This document shows, piece after piece, positions 44,058-52,199 of a stretch of DNA of 64,000 nucleotides. Every line of letters begins with the position of its first letter. Position 1 is the stretch's first letter. The notes under the pieces were generated by a model that did no database searches, was not told the origin of the DNA, and worked only from the letters and a program-made list of their open reading frames with translations. Position numbers and translations under genes: made by a program. The stretch comes from Natrialba taiwanensis DSM 12281 (GTDB taxonomy: Archaea; Halobacteriota; Halobacteria; Halobacteriales; Natrialbaceae): positions 69,320 to 133,319 of the forward strand of contig NZ_AOIL01000051.1 in NCBI RefSeq assembly GCF_000337595.1, given 5' to 3'.

Positions 44058-44939
44058 CTACTGTCTCACTTCGAGAATCCGCGCGTCACACTCGTTACAG
44101 GTGATCGCATAGACCTGATACGACCGACAGCAGGACTCGACTGTCTCCTCGTCCAGCGAAATCGTCCCGTTACAGCCCGGACACTGCTCGACGAACGCCC
44201 GAAGCCCGTTCGCCAACTGACTCCGTTGCTCGAGTGACAGCTGATCCCACTCCGGAACCTGCGTTGCAAGCGCACGCGAACTCGCGAGATCGGCGACGAG
44301 CGCGGCGTCTGACTCCCATTGGGCTGCGACCCTGTCCTCCACGCGAGCACGAACCGGCGACGTTGCGTCGTCGGGTTGGTCGATCGATACCGACGCCGGC
44401 TCCGTTTCGAGAAACGCCGCAACCTGAGTCGCTCGCTCGCCGTCCTGAATCTCGTCGATTGCCTCCTGCCAGGTCGTCTCGAGGTCGTCCGCAAGACAGA
44501 GGTCTTCCTGCTCTTGCTCGCCATCATCCGCCGCTCGCGTGCACGGAACGACGAGTTCATGTTCGAGGAACCACTGTTCGGGTTCGATCGATTCGCCGGC
44601 TGCGTGAGAGTGAGTGGCGTCGGCCCCCGTTTCGGCGGCATCGGTTTCGAGCGTCGAACCGCCCGGTTCGGGTGCCTTGTCGAACTTCGCGAGGAGCCAG
44701 TCGGGGAAGTATCGCTTCGTCAGCGCCGGCGTTCCCGGAACGAGGTACCCGCGGAGGCCGATGGCGGCAACGGAGAGAACGAACACGGCGACCGCAGCAA
44801 TGGGTGATGCGATCGCAACCGCAACGGTCAGGACACCTGCGATAACGAGATTGACGGCAGTACAGGGGATACAGCGATTCTCACCGGTGTATTCGGGGTT
44901 GTGTATCTGGGCGAGGATCGGAAGCTGCGTGAGTTCCAT
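44058..44939 (-). CDS. Hypothetical membrane protein with C-terminal zinc ribbon
   Basis: 293 residues. The N-terminus has ENRCIPCTAVN before two hydrophobic helices (about 28-65). A long acidic soluble region follows, and a C-terminal four-cysteine motif closes the protein (EQCPGCNG and CCRSYQVYAITCNECDAR). This is a haloarchaeal family I recall only as hypothetical; the cysteine motifs at both ends suggest metal binding or redox control. It is convergent with no neighbour and about 80 bases from the propeller gene. Confidence 0.7.
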   Translation of the reverse strand: MELTQLPILAQIHNPEYTGENRCIPCTAVNLVIAGVLTVAVAIASPIAAVAVFVLSVAAIGLRGYLVPGTPALTKRYFPDWLLAKFDKAPEPGGSTLETDAAETGADATHSHAAGESIEPEQWFLEHELVVPCTRAADDGEQEQEDLCLADDLETTWQEAIDEIQDGERATQVAAFLETEPASVSIDQPDDATSPVRARVEDRVAAQWESDAALVADLASSRALATQVPEWDQLSLEQRSQLANGLRAFVEQCPGCNGTISLDEETVESCCRSYQVYAITCNECDARILEVRQ

Positions 44940-45020
44940 ATTTCATCCATTGGATAAAATTACAAAAACGTTTTCCCGCCGGTAATTGCCGGTACTATAT
45001 CGGGCTCACGACGGCGATTC

Positions 45021-45056
45021 CGCAGTACACGCAGTACACGCAGTACACTCAGTACA
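45021..45056. repeat. Four tandem 9-bp repeats across the DUF424 stop codon
   Basis: Three copies of cgcagtaca and one variant ctcagtaca run from 45021 to 45056. The variant unit, on the minus strand, supplies the TGA stop of the DUF424 gene; the other units would read on in the same frame as Val-Tyr-Cys. Confidence 0.85.
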
Positions 45057-45342
45057 TCCGCAGCAACTGCGCATGGCGCGTCTCCCCGACATCAAGGACG
45101 TTCGCCTCGTCGACAAACCCCTCCTCGATCGCGAGGGAAACGGAGCGGGTGCCGACGATATTGGCCACGTCCGCCCGCGCGAGACTATCGATGACTACCG
45201 ATTCGTCGACCTCGTCACCGCCGTAGAACTCGTCGGTGACCGTCAGAGAGAGGTCCTCGGCTTCGAACGTTTCGCCGAGGATATCACTGTCGCACACAGC
45301 GACGAGCAGTCCTTCCGGAGTCTGTCGTTCAGTCACGCGCAT
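45049..45342 (-). CDS. DUF424 family protein
   Basis: 97 residues. LLVAVCDSDILGETF, LSLTVTDEFYGGDEVDE and DVANIVGTRSVSLAIEEGFVDEANVL-type sequence match DUF424, a small archaeal family often encoded near translation genes; structures show a compact alpha/beta fold but the role is unknown. The stop codon lies inside a tandem repeat. Upstream is a 116-base gap to the TPR gene. Confidence 0.88.
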   Translation of the reverse strand: MRVTERQTPEGLLVAVCDSDILGETFEAEDLSLTVTDEFYGGDEVDESVVIDSLARADVANIVGTRSVSLAIEEGFVDEANVLDVGETRHAQLLRMY

Positions 45343-45458
45343 GATCGTATCCGCATCTCGTACGTACTGTGGAGTCGTGACCGTATTTGTGTTTATGGGT
45401 GTCGTGTGTCCACGGGGTCTGGAGTTCGTTCGTCTCTCGGGTTACCGGGTCACCGTCG

Positions 45459-46292
45459 TCACTCGAGTTCCCACTCGCGATCCCGATCAGTTTCGCGGCT
45501 GGGTTCCGTGAGTTCGTCCACACCGGTCGGCTGGCCCTCCATCTCCCGGCGGTCTTCCATGATCTCCTGTTCGGCCTGCTCGCGCATCTCGTTTGCCTCC
45601 TCGGCGATCTCCTCGGCCTCGTCGTACTCGCCGAGTTCTTCGAGAATCTCGGCTTTCTCTTCTAAGACCTTGGCGTTTCGCAGGCCGAGTCGGATCGCGT
45701 TGTCGATACACTGCAGGGCTTCTTCGGCCAGGCCGCGCTCCGAGAGGAAGAACGCGCGGTTGAACCAGCCCTCGGCGAAGCGCTCGTCTATCTCGATGGC
45801 GCGTTCGGCGTGCTCTAAGGCCTGGGCCGTCTCGCCGAACTCCCAGAGGGCGTAGGCGAGATTCGTCTCGGCCGTCGCGGCGTGTTCGCTCTGGTCGTCG
45901 ATGTCGAGCGCCTCGCGGTGGGCACCGATCGCCGCGTCCCACTCCTCGAGTTCGGCGTGGGCGACGCCCTTGTTGACCCAGGCTTCCTGTTCGAGGCGCT
46001 CGTCGTCGGCAAAGCGGGCGGTCCGCTCGAAGGCGTCGGTCGCCTGCTCGTAGCGGTTGATCTGCATGTAGTTCAGCCCGACGTCGAGCAACTCGCTGGC
46101 GTCGACATCGTCGCTCGCGATCTGCTGGCTATCGAGCGTATCGGTGACGACTCGAGAGTCCACCGGGTCGACCTTCGAGGGGTCGATATCCAGTTCCGGC
46201 GGATCGAGATCGAACTCGTCGTAGGGATCTTCGAACCCCTCACCTTCGGAGAAACGGTGGTCGCGGGTATCCTCACCCTCTCGGTCAGTCAT
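45459..46292 (-). CDS. TPR-repeat protein
   Basis: 277 residues from ATG 46292; an open frame continues far upstream but overlaps thpR on the other strand and is not coding. An acidic N-terminus (EDPYDEFDLDPPELDID) leads into about five tetratricopeptide units with the spacing and residues of the family (ALWEFGETAQALEHAERAI; GWFNRAFFLSERGLAEEAL; KAEILEELGEYDEAEE). The C-terminus is a charged coiled-coil-like tail. TPR proteins bind partners; none can be named here. Confidence 0.88.
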   Translation of the reverse strand: MTDREGEDTRDHRFSEGEGFEDPYDEFDLDPPELDIDPSKVDPVDSRVVTDTLDSQQIASDDVDASELLDVGLNYMQINRYEQATDAFERTARFADDERLEQEAWVNKGVAHAELEEWDAAIGAHREALDIDDQSEHAATAETNLAYALWEFGETAQALEHAERAIEIDERFAEGWFNRAFFLSERGLAEEALQCIDNAIRLGLRNAKVLEEKAEILEELGEYDEAEEIAEEANEMREQAEQEIMEDRREMEGQPTGVDELTEPSRETDRDREWELE

Positions 46293-46472
46293 TACCCGAA
46301 TTTGGCGTCGCGGACTGTTAAGGGCTGCGACCCGGCTACCGACGCCGTGCACGCAGCTGCGGTTCGGAACCACCGTTCGTCCGCCGACTTCACGACCTTG
46401 CGACCCCGAAACGAGCCATCGTTCGACGGATCGTCCGTTACCGTTGAGTACCGCGGCCGCGAGTGCACACGT

Positions 46473-47033
46473 ATGCGTCTCTTCATCAGCGTCGACCTGC
46501 CTGACGACCTCACGGAACCGGTCGCCGACCTGCAGGACGAGTTCAACGACGCGAGCGGCCTCAATTTCATTGATCCCGAGCAGGCCCACGTGACGCTGAA
46601 ATTCCTCGGCGACGTCGACGGCGAGCGAGTGCCCGACCTCGAATCTGAACTCGAGGCTGCGATCGCCGACGCCGGAGTTAACCCCTTCCCCGTCCGCTAC
46701 GGCGGTCTGGGCGTCTTCCCAAGTCTCGAGTACATCAGCGTGGTCTGGTTCGGCACCGAAATCGGCGGCGACGAACTCACCGCGCTGCACGAGGCCATCG
46801 AGGAGCGAACGACGGAGATGGGATTCGAGGCGGAGTCCCACGAGTTCACGCCGCACGTGACGCTTGCGCGCATGGAGCACGCGGGCGGGAAGGAGTTGGT
46901 GCAAGAACTCGTCCGCGAGCGAGAACCGACGGTCGGCGAGACGCGCGTTGAGGAGGTCAGATTGACCGAGAGCACGCTCACTGAGGAGGGGCCGGTGTAC
47001 TCGACGGTGGCGCGGTTCCCGCTCGACGAGTGA
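46473..47033 (+). CDS. thpR: RNA 2',3'-cyclic phosphodiesterase (2H family)
   Basis: 186 residues from ATG 46473. Two HxTx motifs, HVTLKFLG (His39) and HVTLARM (His128), define the 2H phosphoesterase superfamily; MRLFISVDLP is the usual opening. It hydrolyses RNA 2',3'-cyclic phosphates in vitro and was first known as a 2'-5' RNA ligase. Head-to-head with the TPR gene over a 180-base control region. Confidence 0.93.
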   Translation: MRLFISVDLPDDLTEPVADLQDEFNDASGLNFIDPEQAHVTLKFLGDVDGERVPDLESELEAAIADAGVNPFPVRYGGLGVFPSLEYISVVWFGTEIGGDELTALHEAIEERTTEMGFEAESHEFTPHVTLARMEHAGGKELVQELVREREPTVGETRVEEVRLTESTLTEEGPVYSTVARFPLDE

Positions 47034-47182
47034 CCGACTCCACCCGGCTGTGGCCGCCAGTATGCGTCGTTGTGAGTGCGCTATCGGTCGCCTACAGCCA
47101 CTGTAGCGCCCGCATACGGCACGATAGCCGAACGATACAGCACCGGGAGTGATAGGGACCGATCCCGTAGCCGGACCGGTCG

Positions 47183-48232
47183 ATGGGGAACTCGTCCACG
47201 GCGGATCCCGGTCCCGACCATTCCGATCACCGCGACCACACCACCGCGACTGCCCAGCGTCGCTCTCGCATCGGACGAACCGCCTCGGTCAGCCGCCGCG
47301 AGTTCATCGCCGCGGTCGGCGGCGTCGGCGCGGCCTCGCTCGTCAGTCCGAGCACGGACGCCGCCCAAACCGATACCGGGACGCTCCGCGTGCGCGTCTC
47401 TCCCGGCCCCATTCCGCCGACCGTCTGGATCCGATACGGGATTTCGGGCCTGCGACGCGACTGGCCGGTCCCCTTTCGGGAGTGTTTCGCTGCAATCGAG
47501 GACGCCATGGCACAGCTCCAAACCTACGCCGTCTCCCACTCCGACCGCATCGACGCCGATTTCGACATTCGCGTCGAGCGCGGCCCATCCGTCCGTTTCC
47601 CCCCGCTCGCGACGCCGCGGCCATCCGAACTCGTCCTGCCATCGCTATCGACCGTCCTCGACGTCTTTCGCGAGCAGCTTCGGGACCGCGGTGAACTCGG
47701 CGGGCCGGCCTGTCACGTGCTGTTTTGCTGGTCCCCGCTCAACTACCGGGTCGGCTACGGCGGGACGATGTCCCCGAACGATCTGGTCGGTGCAACGGGT
47801 TCCGATGGCGCCGCCGCGGACGGCGCACAAACCGTCGCCAACATCGGGGCGACCAAAGTCTGGGACTCGCGAGCCATCAGCCGGAACATCGCCATTCACG
47901 AGGTCTTTCACACGTTGCTCCCGCCGGAACTCGTTGAGGCGGTCGGCGGGACGGACTGTGACCACGACCTCGGAGCCGCGACTCGAGTTCAGACCGGCGG
48001 GGACGACCAAGCACTTCGCGTGACGCCGATGGCAACCGCCTACGCCGGCCCGGACGAACTCGGCGGCGGAACGCGCTTTCACGGCACCGGCTGCTACGAC
48101 CACGACGAGTTCACCCGCCACGACGGCTACGAAGGCGTCGACCGATTCGAGTACACGACGACGGTGAGTGAGGCGACGCTCGCGGTGGCGACGCGGTATT
48201 TAGAACGTATTGGGGAGCGACGGCGAGCGTGA
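47183..48232 (+). CDS. Tat-exported protein with an HExxH zinc-protease motif
   Basis: 349 residues. A Tat signal, SVSRREFIAAVGGVGAASL, lies behind a 35-residue polar leader. The body contains HEVFH at 239-243 in RNIAIHEVFHTLL, the zinc-binding pattern of gluzincin/metzincin proteases, and two cysteine-containing segments (GTDCDHDL, GTGCYDHDEF) that could form a disulfide outside. It has no anchor. I recognise no family; a secreted metalloprotease is a reasonable inference, not shown. Confidence 0.75.
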   Translation: MGNSSTADPGPDHSDHRDHTTATAQRRSRIGRTASVSRREFIAAVGGVGAASLVSPSTDAAQTDTGTLRVRVSPGPIPPTVWIRYGISGLRRDWPVPFRECFAAIEDAMAQLQTYAVSHSDRIDADFDIRVERGPSVRFPPLATPRPSELVLPSLSTVLDVFREQLRDRGELGGPACHVLFCWSPLNYRVGYGGTMSPNDLVGATGSDGAAADGAQTVANIGATKVWDSRAISRNIAIHEVFHTLLPPELVEAVGGTDCDHDLGAATRVQTGGDDQALRVTPMATAYAGPDELGGGTRFHGTGCYDHDEFTRHDGYEGVDRFEYTTTVSEATLAVATRYLERIGERRRA

Positions 48233-48341
48233 AAACGGAAGGGTGACAAGGTGAACTCGTACCGACCACGGACCACTGCTCACCGACCGGTCCCGAAAGA
48301 TGGACAAGATTTTAAGCCAGCACGGGCTACGTCCGGCTACT

Positions 48342-48494
48342 ATGGGTAAGAAATCGAAGGGCAAGAAAAAGCGACTTGCCAAACTCGAGAACCAGAACAG
48401 CCGCGTTCCGGCCTGGGTTATGATGAAGACGGACATGGAAGTCCAGCGGAACCCGAAACGACGCAACTGGCGGCGTAACGACACTGACGAGTAA
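48342..48494 (+). CDS. rpl39e: Large ribosomal subunit protein eL39
   Basis: 50 residues from ATG 48342 ([19 protein letters not shown]), with a TATA-like gattttaag about 26-35 bases upstream. [23 protein letters not shown] is unmistakable L39e, a basic peptide lining the exit tunnel. It heads the cluster rpl39e-rpl31e-eif6; the next ATG is four bases after its stop. Confidence 0.95.
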   Translation: MGKKSKGKKKRLAKLENQNSRVPAWVMMKTDMEVQRNPKRRNWRRNDTDE

Positions 48495-48498
48495 TACA

Positions 48499-48777
48499 AT
48501 GAGTGCAAGTGATTTCGAAGAACGCGTCGTAACCGTCCCGCTTCGGGACGTCAAGAAGGGAGCCAACCACGAGGCCGCAGACCTCGCCATGCGACTCGTC
48601 CGTGACCACCTCGCGAAGCACTTTGCGGTCGACGGGGACGCCATCCGACTGGACCCCTCGATCAACGAGGCAGTCTGGTCGAACGGGCGCTCGAACCCGC
48701 CACGAAAACTTCGCGTCCGCGCGGCTCGTTTCGACGAAGAGGGTGACGCCGTCGTCGAAGCCGAGGTCGCCGACTAA
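48499..48777 (+). CDS. rpl31e: Large ribosomal subunit protein eL31
   Basis: 92 residues. ERVVTVPLRDVKKGANHEAA and AIRLDPSINEAVWSNGRSNPPRKLRVRA are conserved L31e segments. It sits near the tunnel exit of the large subunit. Tightly packed between rpl39e (4 bases) and eif6 (9 bases), so one operon. Confidence 0.95.
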   Translation: MSASDFEERVVTVPLRDVKKGANHEAADLAMRLVRDHLAKHFAVDGDAIRLDPSINEAVWSNGRSNPPRKLRVRAARFDEEGDAVVEAEVAD

Positions 48778-48786
48778 CCACTACAC

Positions 48787-49452
48787 TTGCAACGCCTCGC
48801 CTTCGCCGGGTCGGCCTACGTCGGCGTCTTCGCCCGCGCGACCGACTCGTGCGTGCTCGTTCGTCCCGATATCGACGACGACGCCGTCGCCGACCTGACC
48901 GACGAACTCGAGGTGCCCGCAATCGAAACGACCGTCGGCGGCTCCTCGACGGTCGGCGCATTAGCGACGGGTAACGAAAACGGCCTGCTCGTCAGCTCTC
49001 GCGTCCTCGAGTACGAACGCGAGACGCTCGCCGAGGAAGTCGACGTTCCCGTGGCCGAACTGCCGGGCAGTATCAACGCCGCCGGGAACGTCGTCCTCGC
49101 GAACGATTACGGAGCCTACGTCCATCCGGACCTGCCCCGGGAGGCAATTCAGATCGTCACGGACACGCTCGATGTACCCGTCGAACGCGGCGATCTCGCG
49201 GGCGTCCGAACCGTCGGCACCGCCGCCGTCGCGACAAACGATGGCGTCCTCTGTCACCCCAAGGCGACCGACGAAGAACTCGATGTCTTGGAGGACGTTC
49301 TCGACGTCCGCGCCGATGTCGGGACGATCAACTACGGCGCGCCGCTCGTCGGCTCCGGCCTGCTGGCAAACGAGTTCGGCTACGTCGTCGGCCAGGATAC
49401 GACCGGCCCTGAACTCGGCCGAATCGAAGATGCGCTCGGGTATCTCGACTGA
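48787..49452 (+). CDS. eif6: Translation initiation factor aIF-6
   Basis: 221 residues, TTG start ([19 protein letters not shown]). The five-fold repeated alpha/beta wheel of IF-6 is visible through recurring segments: [72 protein letters not shown]. It binds the large subunit and prevents premature joining of subunits. Third gene of the ribosomal cluster. Confidence 0.96.
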   Translation: MQRLAFAGSAYVGVFARATDSCVLVRPDIDDDAVADLTDELEVPAIETTVGGSSTVGALATGNENGLLVSSRVLEYERETLAEEVDVPVAELPGSINAAGNVVLANDYGAYVHPDLPREAIQIVTDTLDVPVERGDLAGVRTVGTAAVATNDGVLCHPKATDEELDVLEDVLDVRADVGTINYGAPLVGSGLLANEFGYVVGQDTTGPELGRIEDALGYLD

Positions 49453-49828
49453 TCCGTCACGCCACGGCTCGAGTTGTTTGGCGCGGACCCGGACACTGGA
49501 TACCGGACGGCTAGCATTCGTTTCTGATAGCGGTTTCGTGACTGTATCGCGTTCGTAACGTGGCTCGCAGTGACGGGTAACCTCAGTGCGTATCTGGCGA
49601 TGGAACAACTACTCGGTCTCAGCGCCGCGATTCCGGTCGCGCTTGCACTGTTCGGGTCGGTAGCTCGCGGCCTCCGGTGACCGCCGCCCGCGCTAATTGA
49701 GAGCACTCGAACCGACGGAACAGAACTTGGCGTGCAAACGGTGGCGGATACTGGAGCAGACATCGATACCACGGGGTCCGTCGGAGAACGGACGCAGCCG
49801 ACTCGCGGGGCAGCCGGAATCGAAAACG
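49453..49828. other. 376-base gap after eif6
   Basis: In most archaeal genomes I know of, the L18Ae gene follows eif6 closely. Here the gap holds no clear gene except a possible small hydrophobic frame at 49570-49680. No insertion-sequence ends or long repeats are visible. Confidence 0.45.
49570..49680 (+). CDS. Possible small hydrophobic protein or gene remnant
   Basis: GTG at 49570 or ATG at 49600 would encode 36 or 26 residues ending ALALFGSVARGLR. The sequence is one hydrophobic helix with a basic end, plausible for a membrane peptide, and the open frame extends upstream without a start. No promoter is clear. It may be a remnant. Confidence 0.25.
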   Translation: MTGNLSAYLAMEQLLGLSAAIPVALALFGSVARGLR

Positions 49829-50140
49829 CTACTGTCGTTCGAATCGATGGCGGACGACTCCGCTGGCGTCGTCCCACTCGAAGTCATCATGAGTGCGGGA
49901 GAGCAGTTGCCGATACGCTTCGAGATCGGCCATCCCCTCCGCTCGTGCGTCCTCGTCGGTCAGCTCGCCGAGCGTACGCTCGGTCACGTCGGTCACTACG
50001 AACGTCGTCTCGCCGATGATAAACGTATCGCCCGTCGACGCGTACTGGTGGCCGCGGTGGATCTGGGTGACATCGCCTTCGAGAACCTGCGTTTGCAGCC
50101 GGTCGCTGGGGAGTAACTCGCTCGGATCGAGTTCGCTCAT
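49829..50140 (-). CDS. ASCH/PUA-like domain protein
   Basis: 103 residues from ATG 50140. VLEGDVTQIHRGHQYASTGDTF, then TTFVVTDVTERTLGELTDEDA and LEAYRQLLSRTHDDFEW follow the ASCH pattern, a PUA-like beta-barrel thought to bind RNA or nucleotides. It is antisense to the surrounding ribosomal cluster and lies in the segment that separates eif6 from rpl18a. Its substrate is unknown. Confidence 0.8.
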   Translation of the reverse strand: MSELDPSELLPSDRLQTQVLEGDVTQIHRGHQYASTGDTFIIGETTFVVTDVTERTLGELTDEDARAEGMADLEAYRQLLSRTHDDFEWDDASGVVRHRFERQ

Positions 50141-50246
50141 ACCCGTGCGTACGCGGCCCCGGACAAAATCGGTTGGGCACCGTAATGGATGTCTCGAGCT
50201 GTTCACATAATCAACATTTATACTGTCTTCCGACGATACGTTTCGT

Positions 50247-51197
50247 ATGGTCCTCCAATCGGTATTCGCCCGGTTTCGAACCGGGTTCGAAATCGCGAAG
50301 GCATCCTTCGGGGTCTTGCGGCGCGAGAAGTGGTTACTCGCGTTTCCAGTATTGTACGGAGCGTCCTGGCTCGTCGGGTTGATTGGCCTTGTCGGCGGGA
50401 TTGTTGCGGCGCTCTTCGGCGTCGGCTACGGGATGGCGCTCCTAGAGCAGGTCACGAACGTCTCTCCCGCAACCGCCGATACGGCTGTGACCGCCACGCT
50501 GGTCGCCGCCGCGGTCGGATTCATGTTCGTCGCAACGTCGATTGCGACGTTTTTCAGCGCGGCGCTCGTCCACGCCGTCGGCACCCTCTTTACGGACGAA
50601 CCGACGGGGATCCGTGCCGGCCTCGCGGGTGCCTGGGAATCGCGCCGGACGATTCTCGCGTGGGGCGTCGTCGGCGCGGCAGTCGGTCTGCTCTTTCGGG
50701 CGCTCGAGAGTCAGGACGGACTCCCGGCCCAGATCATCAGATCGGTTGCCGGCTTTGCGTGGTTCGCGATGACGTTTTTCATCGTTCCCGTGATCGTCTT
50801 TCAGGACGGGAGCGTTCGCGAGTCGATGCGCGAAAGCGTCGGTCTGTTCCGCGAGACGTGGGGGCAGGTCGGTGGTATCAACCTCGGCGTCGGACTCGTA
50901 CTGCTGCCGCCGATGATCCTCACCGGACTCGCTGGAATCGGCTTGCCAGTGTTCGTTCTCGACGACCCCTGGTCGGTTCTCGCGTTCACGCTCGTACCGA
51001 CGCTGTTGGTACTCGGTGCGCTCATGGTCATCTACCAGGCCGCAACCGGAGTCGCAAAGACGGCGCTGTACCAGTACGCACGCGAGGGGACGCTGCCGCC
51101 GGAGTTCGACGGCATCGATCCCGATACTCTGACGCGGTCTTCCGGACCGACTAGTGCGCTGAACCAGCCACCGAATCAGAAGCCCGGCCAGATATAG
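50247..51197 (+). CDS. DUF6159-type multi-pass membrane protein
   Basis: 316 residues. It starts FARFRTGFEIAKASFGVLRR and has about six membrane helices (for example FPVLYGASWLVGLIGLVGG, AGFAWFAMTFFIVPVIV and LAFTLVPTLLVLGALMVIY), with SVRESMRESVGLFRETWGQV on a cytosolic loop. This matches the haloarchaeal/bacterial DUF6159 family; no function is known. It has its own promoter-like region with an attataactg-type A+T-rich stretch upstream and sits inside the translation cluster. Confidence 0.8.
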   Translation: MVLQSVFARFRTGFEIAKASFGVLRREKWLLAFPVLYGASWLVGLIGLVGGIVAALFGVGYGMALLEQVTNVSPATADTAVTATLVAAAVGFMFVATSIATFFSAALVHAVGTLFTDEPTGIRAGLAGAWESRRTILAWGVVGAAVGLLFRALESQDGLPAQIIRSVAGFAWFAMTFFIVPVIVFQDGSVRESMRESVGLFRETWGQVGGINLGVGLVLLPPMILTGLAGIGLPVFVLDDPWSVLAFTLVPTLLVLGALMVIYQAATGVAKTALYQYAREGTLPPEFDGIDPDTLTRSSGPTSALNQPPNQKPGQI

Positions 51198-51424
51198 ACG
51201 ATAGTAGCCGCTGAAAGTCAGTGCATACCTGGTCGCACGGCCGCCGTGCAATCAGTGTGCAAACGGTTCAGTTGTGTTACAGAGGAACCCCCTCGGAACC
51301 CGACTCACACAGTCTGTCTCCTCCGGAGACGATCGGTCCCGTTGAGACGATCGAGACGCCAGTGGCGACGGAGAAATGGCTACGGAAGGGAAGATTCTTC
51401 CGACTGCCTGCCGGAGTGATAGCC

Positions 51425-51603
51425 ATGAGTCAGTTTGCGGTCACCGGCCGGTTCACCGTTCGCGACGGCTACGCGGCGGGTGGAACTCGGCTACGGCCGG
51501 AAACGAGGCTGTTGCCCGCGAGCACTCCGAGACTCGTTTCGGCAGCCAGCGTGGACTCACGCGCACGGAAATCGAAGATGACGACTACGACAACGGAGGT
51601 TGA
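51425..51603 (+). pseudogene. rpl18a: Ribosomal protein L18Ae (LX) gene with a frameshift
   Basis: The first 18 codons from ATG 51425 read MSQFAVTGRFTVRDGYAA, a standard L18Ae/LX start. The rest of the protein, NEAVAREHSETRFGSQRGLTRTE-like, is in the frame shifted by two bases and ends at TGA 51601-51603, seven bases before pfdA. Adding one base inside gcggcgggtgg (near 51471-51481) restores a 59-residue protein of family length. Either a real one-base deletion in a G run or a sequencing error. Its place before pfdA is the conserved one. Confidence 0.82.
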
Positions 51604-51609
51604 TGCAGA

Positions 51610-52062
51610 ATGAGCCAACAGCAACTTCAGCAGCTCTCCCAGGAACTGCAAGAGATCGAAGAACAGATCGACACACTCGAAGCGAACGTCGAAGAAATCC
51701 AGCAAGAGCAGACCGAAGTCGACGAGGCCATCGACGCGCTCGACACCCTCGAGAGCGACTCGACGGTACAGGTCCCGCTCGGCGGCGGTGCCTATCTGCG
51801 TGCGACCATCGACGATATCGACGAAGCGATCGTCGAACTCGGATCCGATTACGCCGCAGAGTTCGAGCAAGACGACGCGGTCGAGGTCCTCGAACGCAAG
51901 AAAGAGACCCTCGACGACCAGATCGACGACCTCAACGACGAGATCGACGATCTCCAAAGCGAGAGCGACGAACTCGAATCGCAGGCCCAGCAACTCCAAC
52001 AGCAGGCGATGCAACAGCAGATGCAGCAACTTGGCGGGCAGGGCCAGGAGCCCGACGAATAG
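51610..52062 (+). CDS. pfdA: Prefoldin subunit alpha
   Basis: 150 residues. Long N- and C-terminal coiled coils (QQLQQLSQELQEIEEQIDTL; KKETLDDQIDDLNDEIDDL) flank the beta hairpin region VQVPLGGGAYLRATIDD. Two alpha and four beta subunits form the jellyfish-shaped chaperone that hands unfolded proteins to the thermosome. It follows rpl18a by six bases and precedes ftsY, the usual archaeal order. Confidence 0.95.
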   Translation: MSQQQLQQLSQELQEIEEQIDTLEANVEEIQQEQTEVDEAIDALDTLESDSTVQVPLGGGAYLRATIDDIDEAIVELGSDYAAEFEQDDAVEVLERKKETLDDQIDDLNDEIDDLQSESDELESQAQQLQQQAMQQQMQQLGGQGQEPDE

Positions 52063-52199
52063 TCGATACGCAGTAGTCAGTCCGCAGTTCGACGACCGAT
52101 CGATTCCGTTCCCTGTTACCGCAGTACGCAGTTACCGGGTCCAAGTCACCACCGACCGATCACAGCCACCAACAGTTCCAGTCACCGTTACCGTTACCA

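Noticed and set aside
46293-46904. Upstream extension of the TPR gene across thpR
   Set aside because: It is antisense to thpR. The conserved acidic start and TPRs begin at ATG 46292.
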